64,000 nucleotides of DNA from Bifidobacterium breve (GTDB lineage: Bacteria; Actinomycetota; Actinomycetes; Nanopelagicales; Nanopelagicaceae), in NCBI GenBank assembly GCA_945863115.1, contig CAMAYZ010000005.1, forward strand, positions 29,379 through 93,378, given 5' to 3'. Numbering within the stretch: position 1 is the first letter of the stretch; each line of letters opens with the position of its first letter. The notes beneath the pieces were generated by a model, which saw nothing but the letters and a program-made list of their open reading frames with translations, searched no databases and was not told the origin of the DNA. Below, in pieces: positions 25,608 to 34,990 of the stretch. The translations under genes were made by a program, and so were the position numbers.

Positions 25608-27863
25608 TTAAGAGATGCTAGTTGATGCGCGACGATTGCGAATCAATGCATACACAATTATCAAAGTTGCAACCAATGCAATTGCCATTGAGTAATCGGT
25701 GTTGTCTCCGAGTGCAAACCCAACAATTGCTGGAGTTACAAGCAAACCAACTAGGTTCATAACTTTGATTAACGGGTTAATTGCAGGACCAGCAGTGTCT
25801 TTAAATGGATCTCCAACTGTGTCACCAACAATTGTTGCGTGGTGTGCATCAGAACCCTTACCGCCGTGGTTTCCATCTTCAACCATCTTCTTCGCGTTAT
25901 CCCACGCGCCACCAGAGTTAGATAGGAATACCGCCATTAGCGTTCCAGTGCCAATTGCACCTGCGAGGTATGCACCAAGTGCGCCAACACCTAAACCAAA
26001 ACCAACTGCGATTGGTGCCATAACTGCAAGCAGTCCTGGTGTTACCAATTCGCGAAGTGAATCACGTGTACAAATATCAACAACGCGACCGTATTCTGGC
26101 TTCTCAGTTCCCTTCATAATTCCTGGGTGCAATCTAAATTGTTCGCGAACTTCATGAACAACCGCTCCAGCTGCTCTTGAAACTGCATTAACTGCAAGTC
26201 CTGAGAACATGAATACGACAGCGGCTCCAATAATTAATCCGACCAAGTTACGTGGATCCGCAACATCAAGAATTCCTTGATACTGAAGTGCAACTTCTGC
26301 GTCGCCAACAGCCTTGTGAACAGCTTCTTTAATTGCATCAGTAAATGCACCGAAGAGCGCTGTTGCAGCAAGAACTGCAGTAGCAATTGCGATTCCCTTT
26401 GTAATTGCCTTAGTTGTATTACCAACTGCATCAAGCGAGGTAAGGATTTGTGCGCCTTCTCCTTTAACGTCACCAGACATTTCAGCAATGCCTTGAGCGT
26501 TATCTGAAATAGGTCCGAAGGTATCCATTGCAACAATTACACCAACAGTTGTTAGCAAACCGGTTCCTGCAAGTGCGACTGCGAATAGTGAAAGAACGAT
26601 AGATCCGCCACCAAGTAAGAATGCGCCGAATACAGATGCTGCAATCAATAGCGCAGAATAAACAGCTGATTCAAAACCAACTGAAATACCAGCAAGAATT
26701 ACAGTAGCTGCGCCAGTCTTAGATGAAGCAGCAACATCGTTTACTGGGCGCTTACCAACTTCAGTAAAGAAGCCAGTCAGCAATTGAATTGCTGCGGCAA
26801 GTAAAATTCCGATTAGAACTGCGCCGATTGCTAGCACGCGTGGATTTACATCAACTGCTGCAGCTTCTGGTGTTAAACCTGACATTTGCATTAGTGATGA
26901 AGGTAAATATGTATATGTTGCGAATGCAACTAGAACCGCAGAAATTATTGCCGACAGGAAGAATGAGCGGTTAATTGCCTGCATTGCTGACTTATCTGTT
27001 GAGCGAAGTCGAGTGATAAAGATTCCAATAATTGCGGTAACAATTCCAATGGCAGGAACAATGAGTGGGAAAATTAATCCCGCATCACCAAAGCCTGCTT
27101 TACCTAGAATCAAAGCCGCAACAAGTGTTACTGCATATGATTCAAATAGATCCGCAGCCATACCTGCGCAGTCGCCAACGTTGTCTCCTACGTTATCGGC
27201 AATTGTTGCTGGGTTACGAGGATCATCTTCTGGAATTCCTTGTTCAACTTTTCCGACCAGGTCAGCGCCAACATCTGCTGCCTTTGTAAAGATTCCGCCA
27301 CCAACGCGCATAAACATCGCGAGCATTGCTGCGCCGAAACCAAATCCTTCAAGAACTGCTGGGGCATTTTCTTTGTAAATTGCAACCACAAGTGAAGCGC
27401 CAAGAAGTCCTAATCCGACGGTTGTCATACCAACTACGCCACCGGTTCGGAATGCAATCTTTACTGCGTTAGCTGCAGACTTTTGACGAGCAGCTTCAGC
27501 AACGCGAACATTTGCGCGAACTGCAAGCCACATACCGTTATAACCAACGGCTGCAGAGAACAACGCACCAAGCAGGAAGAAGATTGATCGGCCTAGGCGA
27601 ATATCAAATTCTCCAGGCAGTGCGAAAAGTAAGAAGAAAACAATTCCCACAAAGTAGGAAAGGGTTTTAAATTGTCGGTTTAGATATGCGGCTGCGCCCT
27701 CTTGAACGGCGGCGGCAATCTCCTTCATTTTCTCGGTTCCTTCATCCGCAGCTAAAACTTGAGCGCGAAGGGCGTATGCAATGGCTAACGCCACTAATGA
27801 AATTCCCAGAACTACATAAACGTAGGTCAGGTTGGAACCAGTTACTTGGACCAGATTTTCCAC
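25608..27863 (-). CDS. hppA: Membrane-bound H+-translocating pyrophosphatase, K+-independent type
   Basis: Hydrolyses pyrophosphate and pumps H+ across the membrane. About 16 hydrophobic helices and the hallmark substrate motifs are visible: KAADVGADLVGKVEQG with NPATIADNVGDNVGDCAG, and the C-terminal GDTVGDPFKDTAGPAINPL. The subtype residue reads Lys in AVGNTTKAITKG, which marks K+-independent H+-PPases (Ala in K+-dependent ones). The length of 751 residues is normal. The start is GTG with GGAG about 7 nt upstream. It is monocistronic-looking, downstream of a 141-nt gap shared with dedA. Confidence 0.96.
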   Translation of the reverse strand: MENLVQVTGSNLTYVYVVLGISLVALAIAYALRAQVLAADEGTEKMKEIAAAVQEGAAAYLNRQFKTLSYFVGIVFFLLFALPGEFDIRLGRSIFFLLGALFSAAVGYNGMWLAVRANVRVAEAARQKSAANAVKIAFRTGGVVGMTTVGLGLLGASLVVAIYKENAPAVLEGFGFGAAMLAMFMRVGGGIFTKAADVGADLVGKVEQGIPEDDPRNPATIADNVGDNVGDCAGMAADLFESYAVTLVAALILGKAGFGDAGLIFPLIVPAIGIVTAIIGIFITRLRSTDKSAMQAINRSFFLSAIISAVLVAFATYTYLPSSLMQMSGLTPEAAAVDVNPRVLAIGAVLIGILLAAAIQLLTGFFTEVGKRPVNDVAASSKTGAATVILAGISVGFESAVYSALLIAASVFGAFLLGGGSIVLSLFAVALAGTGLLTTVGVIVAMDTFGPISDNAQGIAEMSGDVKGEGAQILTSLDAVGNTTKAITKGIAIATAVLAATALFGAFTDAIKEAVHKAVGDAEVALQYQGILDVADPRNLVGLIIGAAVVFMFSGLAVNAVSRAAGAVVHEVREQFRLHPGIMKGTEKPEYGRVVDICTRDSLRELVTPGLLAVMAPIAVGFGLGVGALGAYLAGAIGTGTLMAVFLSNSGGAWDNAKKMVEDGNHGGKGSDAHHATIVGDTVGDPFKDTAGPAINPLIKVMNLVGLLVTPAIVGFALGDNTDYSMAIALVATLIIVYALIRNRRASTSIS

Positions 27864-28004
27864 GAAGATCTCCTATATGTGTGCGTCGTTGAACCCATGA
27901 GGTCGAAAGATTACACATAGAACCACTGGGAGATGCAAATAAATAGGTATGCCGCAGATTACATGCGCTCAATTTCACCTCGGAGACCAGATAACCTACC
28001 CGTG

Positions 28005-28652
28005 ATGAACCTAGCCGCCACGAACTTATTTGATGCCCACTCAATTGTCTCCAGCCTGGGACTGATTGGGGTTCTTGGAATTATCTTCATGGAGACCGGG
28101 TTATTAATTGGCTTAATTTTCCCAGGCGGCGAGGTTGTCTTCTTGGCCGGTATCGCAGCATCTGGATCAGGAACGGCTCTTCTAGGTGATGCAAAACTAT
28201 CCGCCCCACTTTTATTTGCACTCGCACCAGTCGCCGCAATAGTTGGTGGCGAAGTTGGATATTGGTTTGGTAAAAAATATGGCCGAACATTTTTTGAAAG
28301 AGCCAACACCCGATTCTTTAATCAAAAAATGGTTGCGACTACTGAAAAATGGTTAATTAAATATGGTCCGCGCAAAGCTCTAGTGTTTGGTCGATTTATT
28401 CCATTTGCAAGAACTTTGATTAATCCAGTGTGTGGTGTGGCAAATTTGGATCGTAAATTGTTTTCTACTTGGAATGCAATTGGTGCAATCATTTGGACTC
28501 AAGTTGCAATTGGTATTGGATACCTTCTTGGCGATGTGATTAAAGGTTCCGTTAATAAATACTTATATCCAGTTGTCGGATTAATTGTTTTGATCTCACT
28601 TTTACCGCTTTTAAATGGAATTTATAAAGAGCGCAAAGAAAAGAAAAATTAA
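28005..28652 (+). CDS. DedA-family membrane protein
   Basis: A multi-pass membrane protein of the DedA/SNARE-associated group, now linked to lipid flipping and envelope homeostasis. Typical segments are FMETGLLIGLIFPGGEVVFLAG and the second-half GRFIPFARTLINPVCGVANLDR, the family's conserved F-x-R-x-x-P-x-x-R motif. I choose ATG 28005 (216 residues); ATGs at 27933 and 27963 would add an unconserved stretch. No clear Shine–Dalgarno. The last 4 nt overlap the convergent pyrE. It is divergent from hppA. Confidence 0.88.
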   Translation: MNLAATNLFDAHSIVSSLGLIGVLGIIFMETGLLIGLIFPGGEVVFLAGIAASGSGTALLGDAKLSAPLLFALAPVAAIVGGEVGYWFGKKYGRTFFERANTRFFNQKMVATTEKWLIKYGPRKALVFGRFIPFARTLINPVCGVANLDRKLFSTWNAIGAIIWTQVAIGIGYLLGDVIKGSVNKYLYPVVGLIVLISLLPLLNGIYKERKEKKN

Positions 28653-29182
28653 AGACCTAGATCCGTAAGCTGATAGGCCGCTAAATATTTCAAACCATTC
28701 TCCGCAATAAGCGGGGCTGCGCCACGTTCAACAATTACTGCAACACCGACAACAATTGCGCCAGCTTCTTTGAGCGCTTCAACTGCAGTCATTACTGAAC
28801 CGCCAGTTGTTGATGTGTCTTCAACTGCAAGCACGCGACGCCCCTTTACATCTGGACCTTCGATGCGACGTTGTAAGCCATGTGCTTTTTCAGCTTTACG
28901 AACTACAAAAGAATCTAAGTTGCGCCCTTTGCTGGCTGCAACATGCATCATTGCTGTCGCAACTGGATCGGCGCCAAGAGTCAAACCACCAACAGCATCA
29001 AAATCTAAATCTTTAGTTAAATCAAGCATTACTTCGCCAACCAATGGGGCGGCAATTGCATCGAGGGTTACGCGACGCAGATCAACGTAATAATCCGCTT
29101 CTTTTCCAGAAGATAAAATAACTTTTCCGTGAACAACGGCCTTTTTTAAGATCTCTTCTTTTAACTTGTCGCGTGAATTCAT
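28649..29182 (-). CDS. pyrE: Orotate phosphoribosyltransferase
   Basis: Forms OMP from orotate and PRPP in pyrimidine synthesis. The PRPP motif is VLAVEDTSTTGGSVMTAV. The orotate-side segments KEADYYVDLRRVTLD and FVVRKAEKAHGLQRRIEG fit the family. The length of 177 residues is slightly short but complete. It starts 9 nt after hspR on the same strand, so it may be the last gene of the heat-shock operon, an odd pairing. The last 4 nt overlap dedA. Confidence 0.94.
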   Translation of the reverse strand: MNSRDKLKEEILKKAVVHGKVILSSGKEADYYVDLRRVTLDAIAAPLVGEVMLDLTKDLDFDAVGGLTLGADPVATAMMHVAASKGRNLDSFVVRKAEKAHGLQRRIEGPDVKGRRVLAVEDTSTTGGSVMTAVEALKEAGAIVVGVAVIVERGAAPLIAENGLKYLAAYQLTDLGL

Positions 29183-29191
29183 GCGTGAACC

Positions 29192-29569
29192 TTAGCCCTC
29201 TTCCTTATAAACCATGATTGTTTGCTTACCTTTTCGCACTAATGATTTTGGTGGATTGGCTTCGATCAACGCATCAACTTCGGTGCGTAATTTCGCCACT
29301 TCTATCGCCATTGAAGCAACGGCAGATTCCAACTCCATGATGCGTTTAATTCCGGCCAAGTTAATTCCTTCACCAACAAGGCGTTGAATGTTTCGCAGTG
29401 AAGCAATATCTAGAAGTGAATATCTACGACCACGACCAGATGCGCGACCTGGTGAAACTAAACCCATCCGATCGTATTGCCGCAACGTTTGCGGGTGCAT
29501 CCCTGAAAGTTGTGAAGCGATTGAAATTACATATACGGCTTCATCATCTGAATGTTCTTCATTGCTCAT
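29192..29569 (-). CDS. hspR: Heat-shock repressor HspR, MerR family
   Basis: Represses the dnaK operon at HAIR sites and uses DnaK as co-repressor in characterised actinobacteria. The MerR-type helix-turn-helix is YVISIASQLSGMHPQTLRQY followed by DRMGLVSPGRASGRGRRYS, the exact HspR wing pattern. A short coiled-coil follows, then the basic tail RKGKQTIMVYKEEG. The length of 125 residues is normal. It lies 2 nt after dnaJ and 9 nt before pyrE. The operators I see upstream of dnaK complete the loop. Confidence 0.95.
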   Translation of the reverse strand: MSNEEHSDDEAVYVISIASQLSGMHPQTLRQYDRMGLVSPGRASGRGRRYSLLDIASLRNIQRLVGEGINLAGIKRIMELESAVASMAIEVAKLRTEVDALIEANPPKSLVRKGKQTIMVYKEEG

Positions 29570-29571
29570 GA

Positions 29572-30498
29572 CTACGCCCTCGCCTTCTGAGCTAGATCGA
29601 TTCGTGGATCAAATTCTTGCGTTGCTTTCGCAAATGCTTCGAGTGCTTCTTTTGCTTTGCCGTCGACTCGCTGTGGGACTTGAATTTCAACAGTGATTAA
29701 TAAATCTCCGGTGCCGCGTGCAGTTTTTACACCACGCGATTTAATTCTAAGCGTGCGGCCATTAGGTGTTCCTGGGGCGATACGAACCGTTACTTCATCT
29801 CCATCAAGTGTCGGAACTTTTATATCTGCGCCAAGTGCAGCTTCGGTAAATGTAACTGGAAGGCTCATTAATAAATTTAATTCGTTCCGAGAAAATACTG
29901 GATGTTTAACAACATTAACTGTTACATATAAATCTCCTGGTCCTGCTGGCCCTTTACCACCACGGCCTTTTAACTTAACTTTGGCGCCATCGTTAATTCC
30001 GCCTGGGATTCGAGTTGTTACTGAATTAGTTTTTCCGCCTTGTGGTGCAAGTTTTAAATCCAACTCGGTTCCATAAATTGAATCTCTAAATGAAATTGTT
30101 GTTGTCGCTGCCAGGTCTTGACCACGTCTTGGTCCATGTCCGGCACCAAAAATTGTTCCAAAAATATCTTGGGAACCGCCACCGCCAAATAAATCTGAAA
30201 AGTCTGCACCTTGAAATCCGCCGCCGCCAAAATTAGGGCCACCTTGTGGAATTCGGCCACCCTTAAAGGCTTCGCGCATCTCGTCATATTCAGCGCGCTT
30301 CTTATCATCAGACAACACTTCGTAGGCTTCAGATACAGATTTGAATTTTTCTTCGAGTTTCTTATCGCCCTTAGTTTTATCAGGATGGAGCTCTCTAGCC
30401 AGCTTTCGATACTGCTTTTTAACAGCTGCAGCATCATCACTTTTCTTGACACCAAGGATTAAATACAAATCTTTCTCGTATAAATCCTTGGCGGCCAT
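29572..30498 (-). CDS. dnaJ: DnaJ co-chaperone lacking the zinc-finger domain (class B type)
   Basis: The J-domain spans residues about 9–75 (YLILGVKKSDDAAAVKKQYRKLARELHPDKT, with HPD). A G/F-rich linker (GGRIPQGGPNFGGGGFQGADF) follows, then two beta-rich client-binding domains starting at QDLAATTTISFRDSIYG. The four CxxCxGxG repeats of class A DnaJ are absent, so at 308 residues it is CbpA/class B-like. It is the only J-protein in this operon, as in some actinobacterial dnaJ1–dnaJ2 pairs where one member varies. It sits between grpE and hspR. Confidence 0.94.
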   Translation of the reverse strand: MAAKDLYEKDLYLILGVKKSDDAAAVKKQYRKLARELHPDKTKGDKKLEEKFKSVSEAYEVLSDDKKRAEYDEMREAFKGGRIPQGGPNFGGGGFQGADFSDLFGGGGSQDIFGTIFGAGHGPRRGQDLAATTTISFRDSIYGTELDLKLAPQGGKTNSVTTRIPGGINDGAKVKLKGRGGKGPAGPGDLYVTVNVVKHPVFSRNELNLLMSLPVTFTEAALGADIKVPTLDGDEVTVRIAPGTPNGRTLRIKSRGVKTARGTGDLLITVEIQVPQRVDGKAKEALEAFAKATQEFDPRIDLAQKARA

Positions 30499-30511
30499 TT
30501 TTAATTCCTAA

Positions 30512-31015
30512 TTAGTTTTCAGGATCTGTAACTGCGACTCGAGCTGGGCGAATTACCCGCTCTTTAAATTTAAATCCGGGTTGTAAAACTTGAGTTACTA
30601 AAGTTTCACTTACATCAGGAGAGGTTGAATGCATTAGAGCTTCATGAATATTTGGATCAAATGCCACATCAACATCTGCAAATTGTGAAAGCCCGAGCTT
30701 GGTTGTAATTGCTTGAAGCTGGTCGGCGACCGCTTTGAAACCACCGGTAAGTTCACCATGCTCTTCTGCTCTAGAAATATCATCTAAAACTGGAAGCAGT
30801 TCCGATAGAACTATTGCTGTGGTTATTTCGTTAGCTGTAATGCGATCTCGATCAACCCGCTTTCGGTAATTGGCATACTCGGCTTGAACTCTTTGTAGGT
30901 CAGAAGTTAAAACTGCAACTTCATCTACTTCGACTTCAGCCAGCGCTTCATCTACCGCATCAGAGAGTTCTTTGTCAGAACTCTCTGGCGCTGTGTTCTC
31001 AGTTTCGTCTGTCAC
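30512..31015 (-). CDS. grpE: Nucleotide exchange factor GrpE
   Basis: Releases ADP from DnaK. The acidic N-terminus ([22 protein letters not shown]) leads into a coiled-coil dimerization helix ([24 protein letters not shown]) and the beta-domain [11 protein letters not shown]…[20 protein letters not shown], which is the family signature. The length of 167 residues is short but complete. The start is GTG, overlapping the dnaK stop by 4 nt (GTGA). Confidence 0.95.
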   Translation of the reverse strand: MTDETENTAPESSDKELSDAVDEALAEVEVDEVAVLTSDLQRVQAEYANYRKRVDRDRITANEITTAIVLSELLPVLDDISRAEEHGELTGGFKAVADQLQAITTKLGLSQFADVDVAFDPNIHEALMHSTSPDVSETLVTQVLQPGFKFKERVIRPARVAVTDPEN

Positions 31016-32835
31016 TTACTTTCTTCAACAATCTCTGCGTCTTCAACGCCATCATCTGCTTGTGGTGCTTCAGCAGACGCAGCATTGGCTGCATAAAGTG
31101 CAGCGCCTAGTTGTTGTGAAAGTTCGCTGACTTTTTCAGTTGCAGATTTAATTGCTGGAAGATCGGTTCCTTCAAGCGCTTTCTTTAAATCTGCTATTGC
31201 AGTTTCGACTTCGCCACGCTTTTCAGCGTTCTCACCTTCGGTGAATTTTTCAGCGTTATCTTTTAAGAACTTCTCGGTTTGATAAACAAGTGAATCGCCA
31301 GTGTTGCGAACTTCCGCTTCTTCGCGACGTTGCTTATCTTCATCTGCATGCGCTTCGGCATCCTTCATCATGCGATCAATTTCTTCTTTAGAAAGAGCTG
31401 ATCCACCAGTAATTGTCATCGACTGTTCTTTGCCGGTGCCAAGATCTTTTGCAGAAACATGAACGATTCCGTTTGCATCGATATCGAAGGTAACTTCAAC
31501 TTGTGGAACACCTCGTGGAGCAGGTGCGATTCCTGTTAGTTCGAACATGCCTAGGCGCTTGTTATAAGCAGCCATTTCACGCTCGCCTTGGAAGGCTTGA
31601 ATTTGAACTGCTGGTTGATTGTCATCGGCAGTTGTAAAGATTTCAGAACGCTTTGTTGGGATAGTTGTATTGCGTTCAATCAACTTAGTCATAACGCCCC
31701 CCTTGGTTTCGATACCAAGCGATAGCGGAGTTACATCGAGAAGAAGAACATCTTTAACTTCACCCTTAAGAACACCAGCTTGTAGCGCTGCACCAACTGC
31801 AACTACTTCATCTGGATTAACGCCCTTATTTGGCTCTTTTCCACCAGTTAAATCGCGGACTAGATCAACAACTGCTGGCATACGAGTTGAACCGCCAACT
31901 AGAACTACGTGATCGATATCTGCAATTGGAATTCCAGCATCTTTTAGTACGGATTGGAATGGCTTCTTGCATCGATCTAATAGATCTGCGGTCATTCCTT
32001 GGAATTGTGCACGAGTGACGGTTTCATCTAAGAAAAGTGGATTCTTTTCGGCATCAACAGTTATGTAAGGAAGATTGATTGAAGTTTGTTGAGATGAAGA
32101 TAATTCAATCTTTGCTTTTTCAGCTGCTTCGCGAACGCGTTGCATCGCCATCTTATCTTTTGTTAAATCGATGCCGTTCTTTGCGGCAAAAGTTTTAACT
32201 AAAGAATCAACTAGAGCTTGGTCCCAGTCATCGCCACCAAGGTTGTTATCTCCGTTGGTTGCCTTAACTTCGACAACACCATCACCGATTTCTAGAAGTG
32301 ATACGTCGAATGTTCCACCACCAAGGTCGAAAACTAAAATTGTTTGTTCCGCGTCGCCCTTATCCAAACCATATGCAAGTGCTGCAGCAGTTGGCTCGTT
32401 AACAATACGAAGAACATTTAAGCCAGCAATTTCGCCAGCTTCTTTTGTTGCTTGTCGTTGTGCGTCGTTGAAATAAGCAGGAACTGTAATTACTGCATCT
32501 GTAACAGTGTCGCCGAGAAAACTTTCCGCATCGCGCTTTAACTTCATCAAGATGCGAGCGCTAATTTCTTGTGGTGTGTATTTCTTTCCATCAATGTCCA
32601 TGTTCCAGCTTGTGCCCATGTGGCGCTTCACTGAACGAATAGTCCGTTCAACGTTTGTAACTGATTGACGTTTCGCAACTTCACCGACAAGAACTTCGCC
32701 ATTCTTAGCGAAGGCAACGATCGATGGGGTTGTCCGAGCGCCCTCTGCGTTTGTAATTACAGATGGCTCGCCACCTTCTAATACAGATACGCAACTGTTT
32801 GTAGTTCCTAAGTCGATTCCTACCGCTCTTGCCAT
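31012..32835 (-). CDS. dnaK: Molecular chaperone DnaK (Hsp70)
   Basis: ATP-driven chaperone. The start is ATG with GGGAG about 10 nt upstream. Signatures: [37 protein letters not shown] and [18 protein letters not shown]. The linker is [17 protein letters not shown], and the C-terminus ends in an acidic [12 protein letters not shown] tail close to the usual EEVD-like end of bacterial DnaK. The length of 607 residues is normal. It is the first gene of dnaK-grpE-dnaJ-hspR-(pyrE), transcribed from the promoter at 32889–32917. Confidence 0.97.
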   Translation of the reverse strand: MARAVGIDLGTTNSCVSVLEGGEPSVITNAEGARTTPSIVAFAKNGEVLVGEVAKRQSVTNVERTIRSVKRHMGTSWNMDIDGKKYTPQEISARILMKLKRDAESFLGDTVTDAVITVPAYFNDAQRQATKEAGEIAGLNVLRIVNEPTAAALAYGLDKGDAEQTILVFDLGGGTFDVSLLEIGDGVVEVKATNGDNNLGGDDWDQALVDSLVKTFAAKNGIDLTKDKMAMQRVREAAEKAKIELSSSQQTSINLPYITVDAEKNPLFLDETVTRAQFQGMTADLLDRCKKPFQSVLKDAGIPIADIDHVVLVGGSTRMPAVVDLVRDLTGGKEPNKGVNPDEVVAVGAALQAGVLKGEVKDVLLLDVTPLSLGIETKGGVMTKLIERNTTIPTKRSEIFTTADDNQPAVQIQAFQGEREMAAYNKRLGMFELTGIAPAPRGVPQVEVTFDIDANGIVHVSAKDLGTGKEQSMTITGGSALSKEEIDRMMKDAEAHADEDKQRREEAEVRNTGDSLVYQTEKFLKDNAEKFTEGENAEKRGEVETAIADLKKALEGTDLPAIKSATEKVSELSQQLGAALYAANAASAEAPQADDGVEDAEIVEESK

Positions 32836-32888
32836 TTTTATTGCTCCCTTTTTCTTCTTTCAGCCTGTTTTTGACCGGCTATGGTCGA

Positions 32889-32917
32889 ATTCTCGCCCTT
32901 GAGTCGCTCGATGTCAA
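32889..32917 (-). promoter_or_regulatory. Promoter of the dnaK operon
   Basis: On the minus strand, TTGACA (32917–32912) is followed by a 17-nt spacer and GAGAAT (32894–32889), a good vegetative-type promoter with a perfect -35 and a 4/6 -10. It is about 50 nt before the dnaK ATG. The HAIR elements overlap or adjoin it. Confidence 0.65.
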
Positions 32918-32918
32918 A
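32898..32918. promoter_or_regulatory. Degenerate HAIR element overlapping the dnaK promoter
   Basis: CTTGAGT (32898–32904) matches the HAIR left arm exactly. The right arm position, TGTCAAA (32912–32918), fits ACTCAAG at 4 of 7 and doubles as the -35 box. Binding here would block polymerase directly. Confidence 0.45.
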
Positions 32919-32920
32919 AG

Positions 32921-32941
32921 ATTGAGTCGAACTGGCTCAAG
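32921..32941. promoter_or_regulatory. HAIR operator (HspR-binding inverted repeat)
   Basis: Arms ATTGAGT (32921–32927) and GCTCAAG (32935–32941) with a 7-nt spacer match the actinobacterial HAIR consensus CTTGAGT-N7-ACTCAAG at 6/7 on each side. It is just upstream of the -35 of dnaK, and hspR is the fourth gene of that operon. Confidence 0.8.
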
Positions 32942-33016
32942 TTGAGTCATCTAGGTAACGCCTGGGTTGGGAGGGATATTCCCCGCTCTTCGAGAGGAGG
33001 GCTCTAGCCTTCTCTC

Positions 33017-34990
33017 ATGAACTCCGGAATGAATTACGTAGCCATCGTCCTGTATCTCTTCACGGCCGTTGGTATCGGCTTCTTCCTCCTAAAGGGGCGC
33101 GAGATGTATCGGCGCATTTCTGCCGGCCAGAGCGATCCAGCTAGGTTTTTAAATAAGGGCGAACGCGCGAAGGTAATGGCAAAAGAGATTTTGCTGCACA
33201 CCAGAATGCTCCGCTTTACTGGATCGGCAATCGCGCATTGGTTTGTAATGATTGGTTTCGTAGCGCTACTTGGCACGCTTGTTACAGCATATGGTCAAAT
33301 AATTAGCGCCTCTTTTGTTATTCCTTTTATCGGAACTTGGGCTCCGTATCGTTATTTTGTTTTAGCTGTTGCGTGGTCAGCCGCAATTGGAATTGTTACG
33401 TTAATTGGAATTCGGATTGCGACAAAGTTTTTTCACAAGAGTCGCACTTCAAGATTTCTTGGCTCTAGATCGCTAAAAGCTTATTATGTTGAAGCAACTG
33501 TTCTGGCTGTCGTAGTTTGTGTAATTACTTTGGATTACTTAGAACATCAATACTATGTAGATGCCACGGCGGTTCAAACTGTTGCTGCAATTAAAATTTG
33601 GGTTTCAGTAATGTGGTTTGTTGTAATTTCAAATGATTTAACAATGGGAGTTGCTTGGCACCGCTTCTTGGCACCATTTAATATTTTCTTTAAACGTAAT
33701 CTAGATTCCAGACCAGCACTTGGTGAATTACCAGAAATGATTTCGCATGGAAAGCCAATTAACTTTGAAGATCCAAAGGAAGATGATGTCTTTGGAATTG
33801 GCAAGAGCGCAGACATTTCATGGAAAGGCTTGCTTGATATGGCGAGCTGCACCGAATGTGGGCGCTGCCAATCGCAATGTCCGGCTTGGCATACCGATAA
33901 ACCGCTTTCTCCAAAGTTATTAATTATGGCGATGCGCGATCATGCGCTTTCAAATGTGACTTCTGATGAAAAAATTGTTGGGGAAATAATTTCTCCCGAA
34001 GTTTTATGGTCTTGCACAACGTGTGGTGCTTGCGTTGAAGAGTGCCCGGTCGATATTGAACATATTGATCACATTGTAAATATGCGACGTTTTCAAGTTT
34101 TGGTGGAGTCAGAATTTCCATCTGAACTTGGTGGAACTTTTAGAAATCTCGAAAAAACGGGTAATCCGTGGGGCTCTAATCGGGCTGATCGCAATGGCTG
34201 GATAGCTGAATGCGATTTCCCGGTAACTGTCATCGAGAATGAAATTCCGGAAGATATCGAATACTTATTCTGGGTTGGGTGTGCTGGTGCATATGAAGAG
34301 CGCGCCAAGAAAACTACAAAAGCCGTAGCTGAACTTCTTTATATGTCCGGGACTACCTTTGGTGTTCTAGGACAACGCGAAACTTGCACCGGTGATCCCG
34401 CTCGCCGTTCTGGAAATGAATTTTTGTATCAAATTCTTTCTCGAGAAAATATCGAAACTCTGCAACAAACTTTTGGTTCCCGTGGTGTGAAAAAAGTTGT
34501 GGTTACTTGTCCGCATTGCTTCACAACAATCGGTCGCGATTACAAACAACAGGGTTTTGAATTGCAAATGGTTCACCACACGCAATTATTAAATCAATTG
34601 ATTAAAGAGGGAAAGCTAAAAACTTCGCCTCACAAGAGTGATGCAACACTTACTTATCACGACCCTTGTTACCTAGGTCGGCATAATCAGATTTATCAAC
34701 CTCCTCGTGAACTATTGGAATCAACTGGGATTGAAGTTACCGAAATGCCCCGAAACCAAGAACGTTCATTCTGTTGTGGCGCTGGTGGTGGTCGCATGTG
34801 GATGGAAGAAACAATTGGAACGCGAATTAATTTGAATCGAGTTGATGAAGCAATTGCTACTGAAGTTAAGGAAGTAGCTGTGGCTTGTCCGTTCTGTCGA
34901 ATAATGGTTAGCGATGGAATGACAGCCCGCGAATCCGATATTGGGGTATTAGATGTTGCTCAAGTTCTTTTGCGAAATATCAAAGGATAA
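33017..34990 (+). CDS. Membrane-anchored Fe–S oxidoreductase (EtfD-like, HdrD/GlpC-type)
   Basis: The N-terminal about 240 residues hold five or so membrane helices resembling a heme-b-binding HdrE-like part. Two 4Fe–4S motifs follow: CTECGRCQSQCPAW and CTTCGACVEECPVD. The C-terminus has CCG-type cysteine domains, visible in CTGDPARR, VTCPHCF and HDPCYLGRHNQ…FCCGAGGGRMW. This matches mycobacterial EtfD, which passes electrons from ETF to the quinone pool in beta-oxidation. Here that role is inferred, as no etfAB is nearby. The length of 657 residues is shorter than the M. tuberculosis protein. Its last 31 nt overlap the convergent rhomboid gene. Confidence 0.85.
   Translation: MNSGMNYVAIVLYLFTAVGIGFFLLKGREMYRRISAGQSDPARFLNKGERAKVMAKEILLHTRMLRFTGSAIAHWFVMIGFVALLGTLVTAYGQIISASFVIPFIGTWAPYRYFVLAVAWSAAIGIVTLIGIRIATKFFHKSRTSRFLGSRSLKAYYVEATVLAVVVCVITLDYLEHQYYVDATAVQTVAAIKIWVSVMWFVVISNDLTMGVAWHRFLAPFNIFFKRNLDSRPALGELPEMISHGKPINFEDPKEDDVFGIGKSADISWKGLLDMASCTECGRCQSQCPAWHTDKPLSPKLLIMAMRDHALSNVTSDEKIVGEIISPEVLWSCTTCGACVEECPVDIEHIDHIVNMRRFQVLVESEFPSELGGTFRNLEKTGNPWGSNRADRNGWIAECDFPVTVIENEIPEDIEYLFWVGCAGAYEERAKKTTKAVAELLYMSGTTFGVLGQRETCTGDPARRSGNEFLYQILSRENIETLQQTFGSRGVKKVVVTCPHCFTTIGRDYKQQGFELQMVHHTQLLNQLIKEGKLKTSPHKSDATLTYHDPCYLGRHNQIYQPPRELLESTGIEVTEMPRNQERSFCCGAGGGRMWMEETIGTRINLNRVDEAIATEVKEVAVACPFCRIMVSDGMTARESDIGVLDVAQVLLRNIKG

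Noticed and set aside
25699..26157. 152-codon plus-strand frame
   Set aside because: Antisense to hppA; Pro/Ser-rich as expected for complement of Gly/Ala membrane helices.
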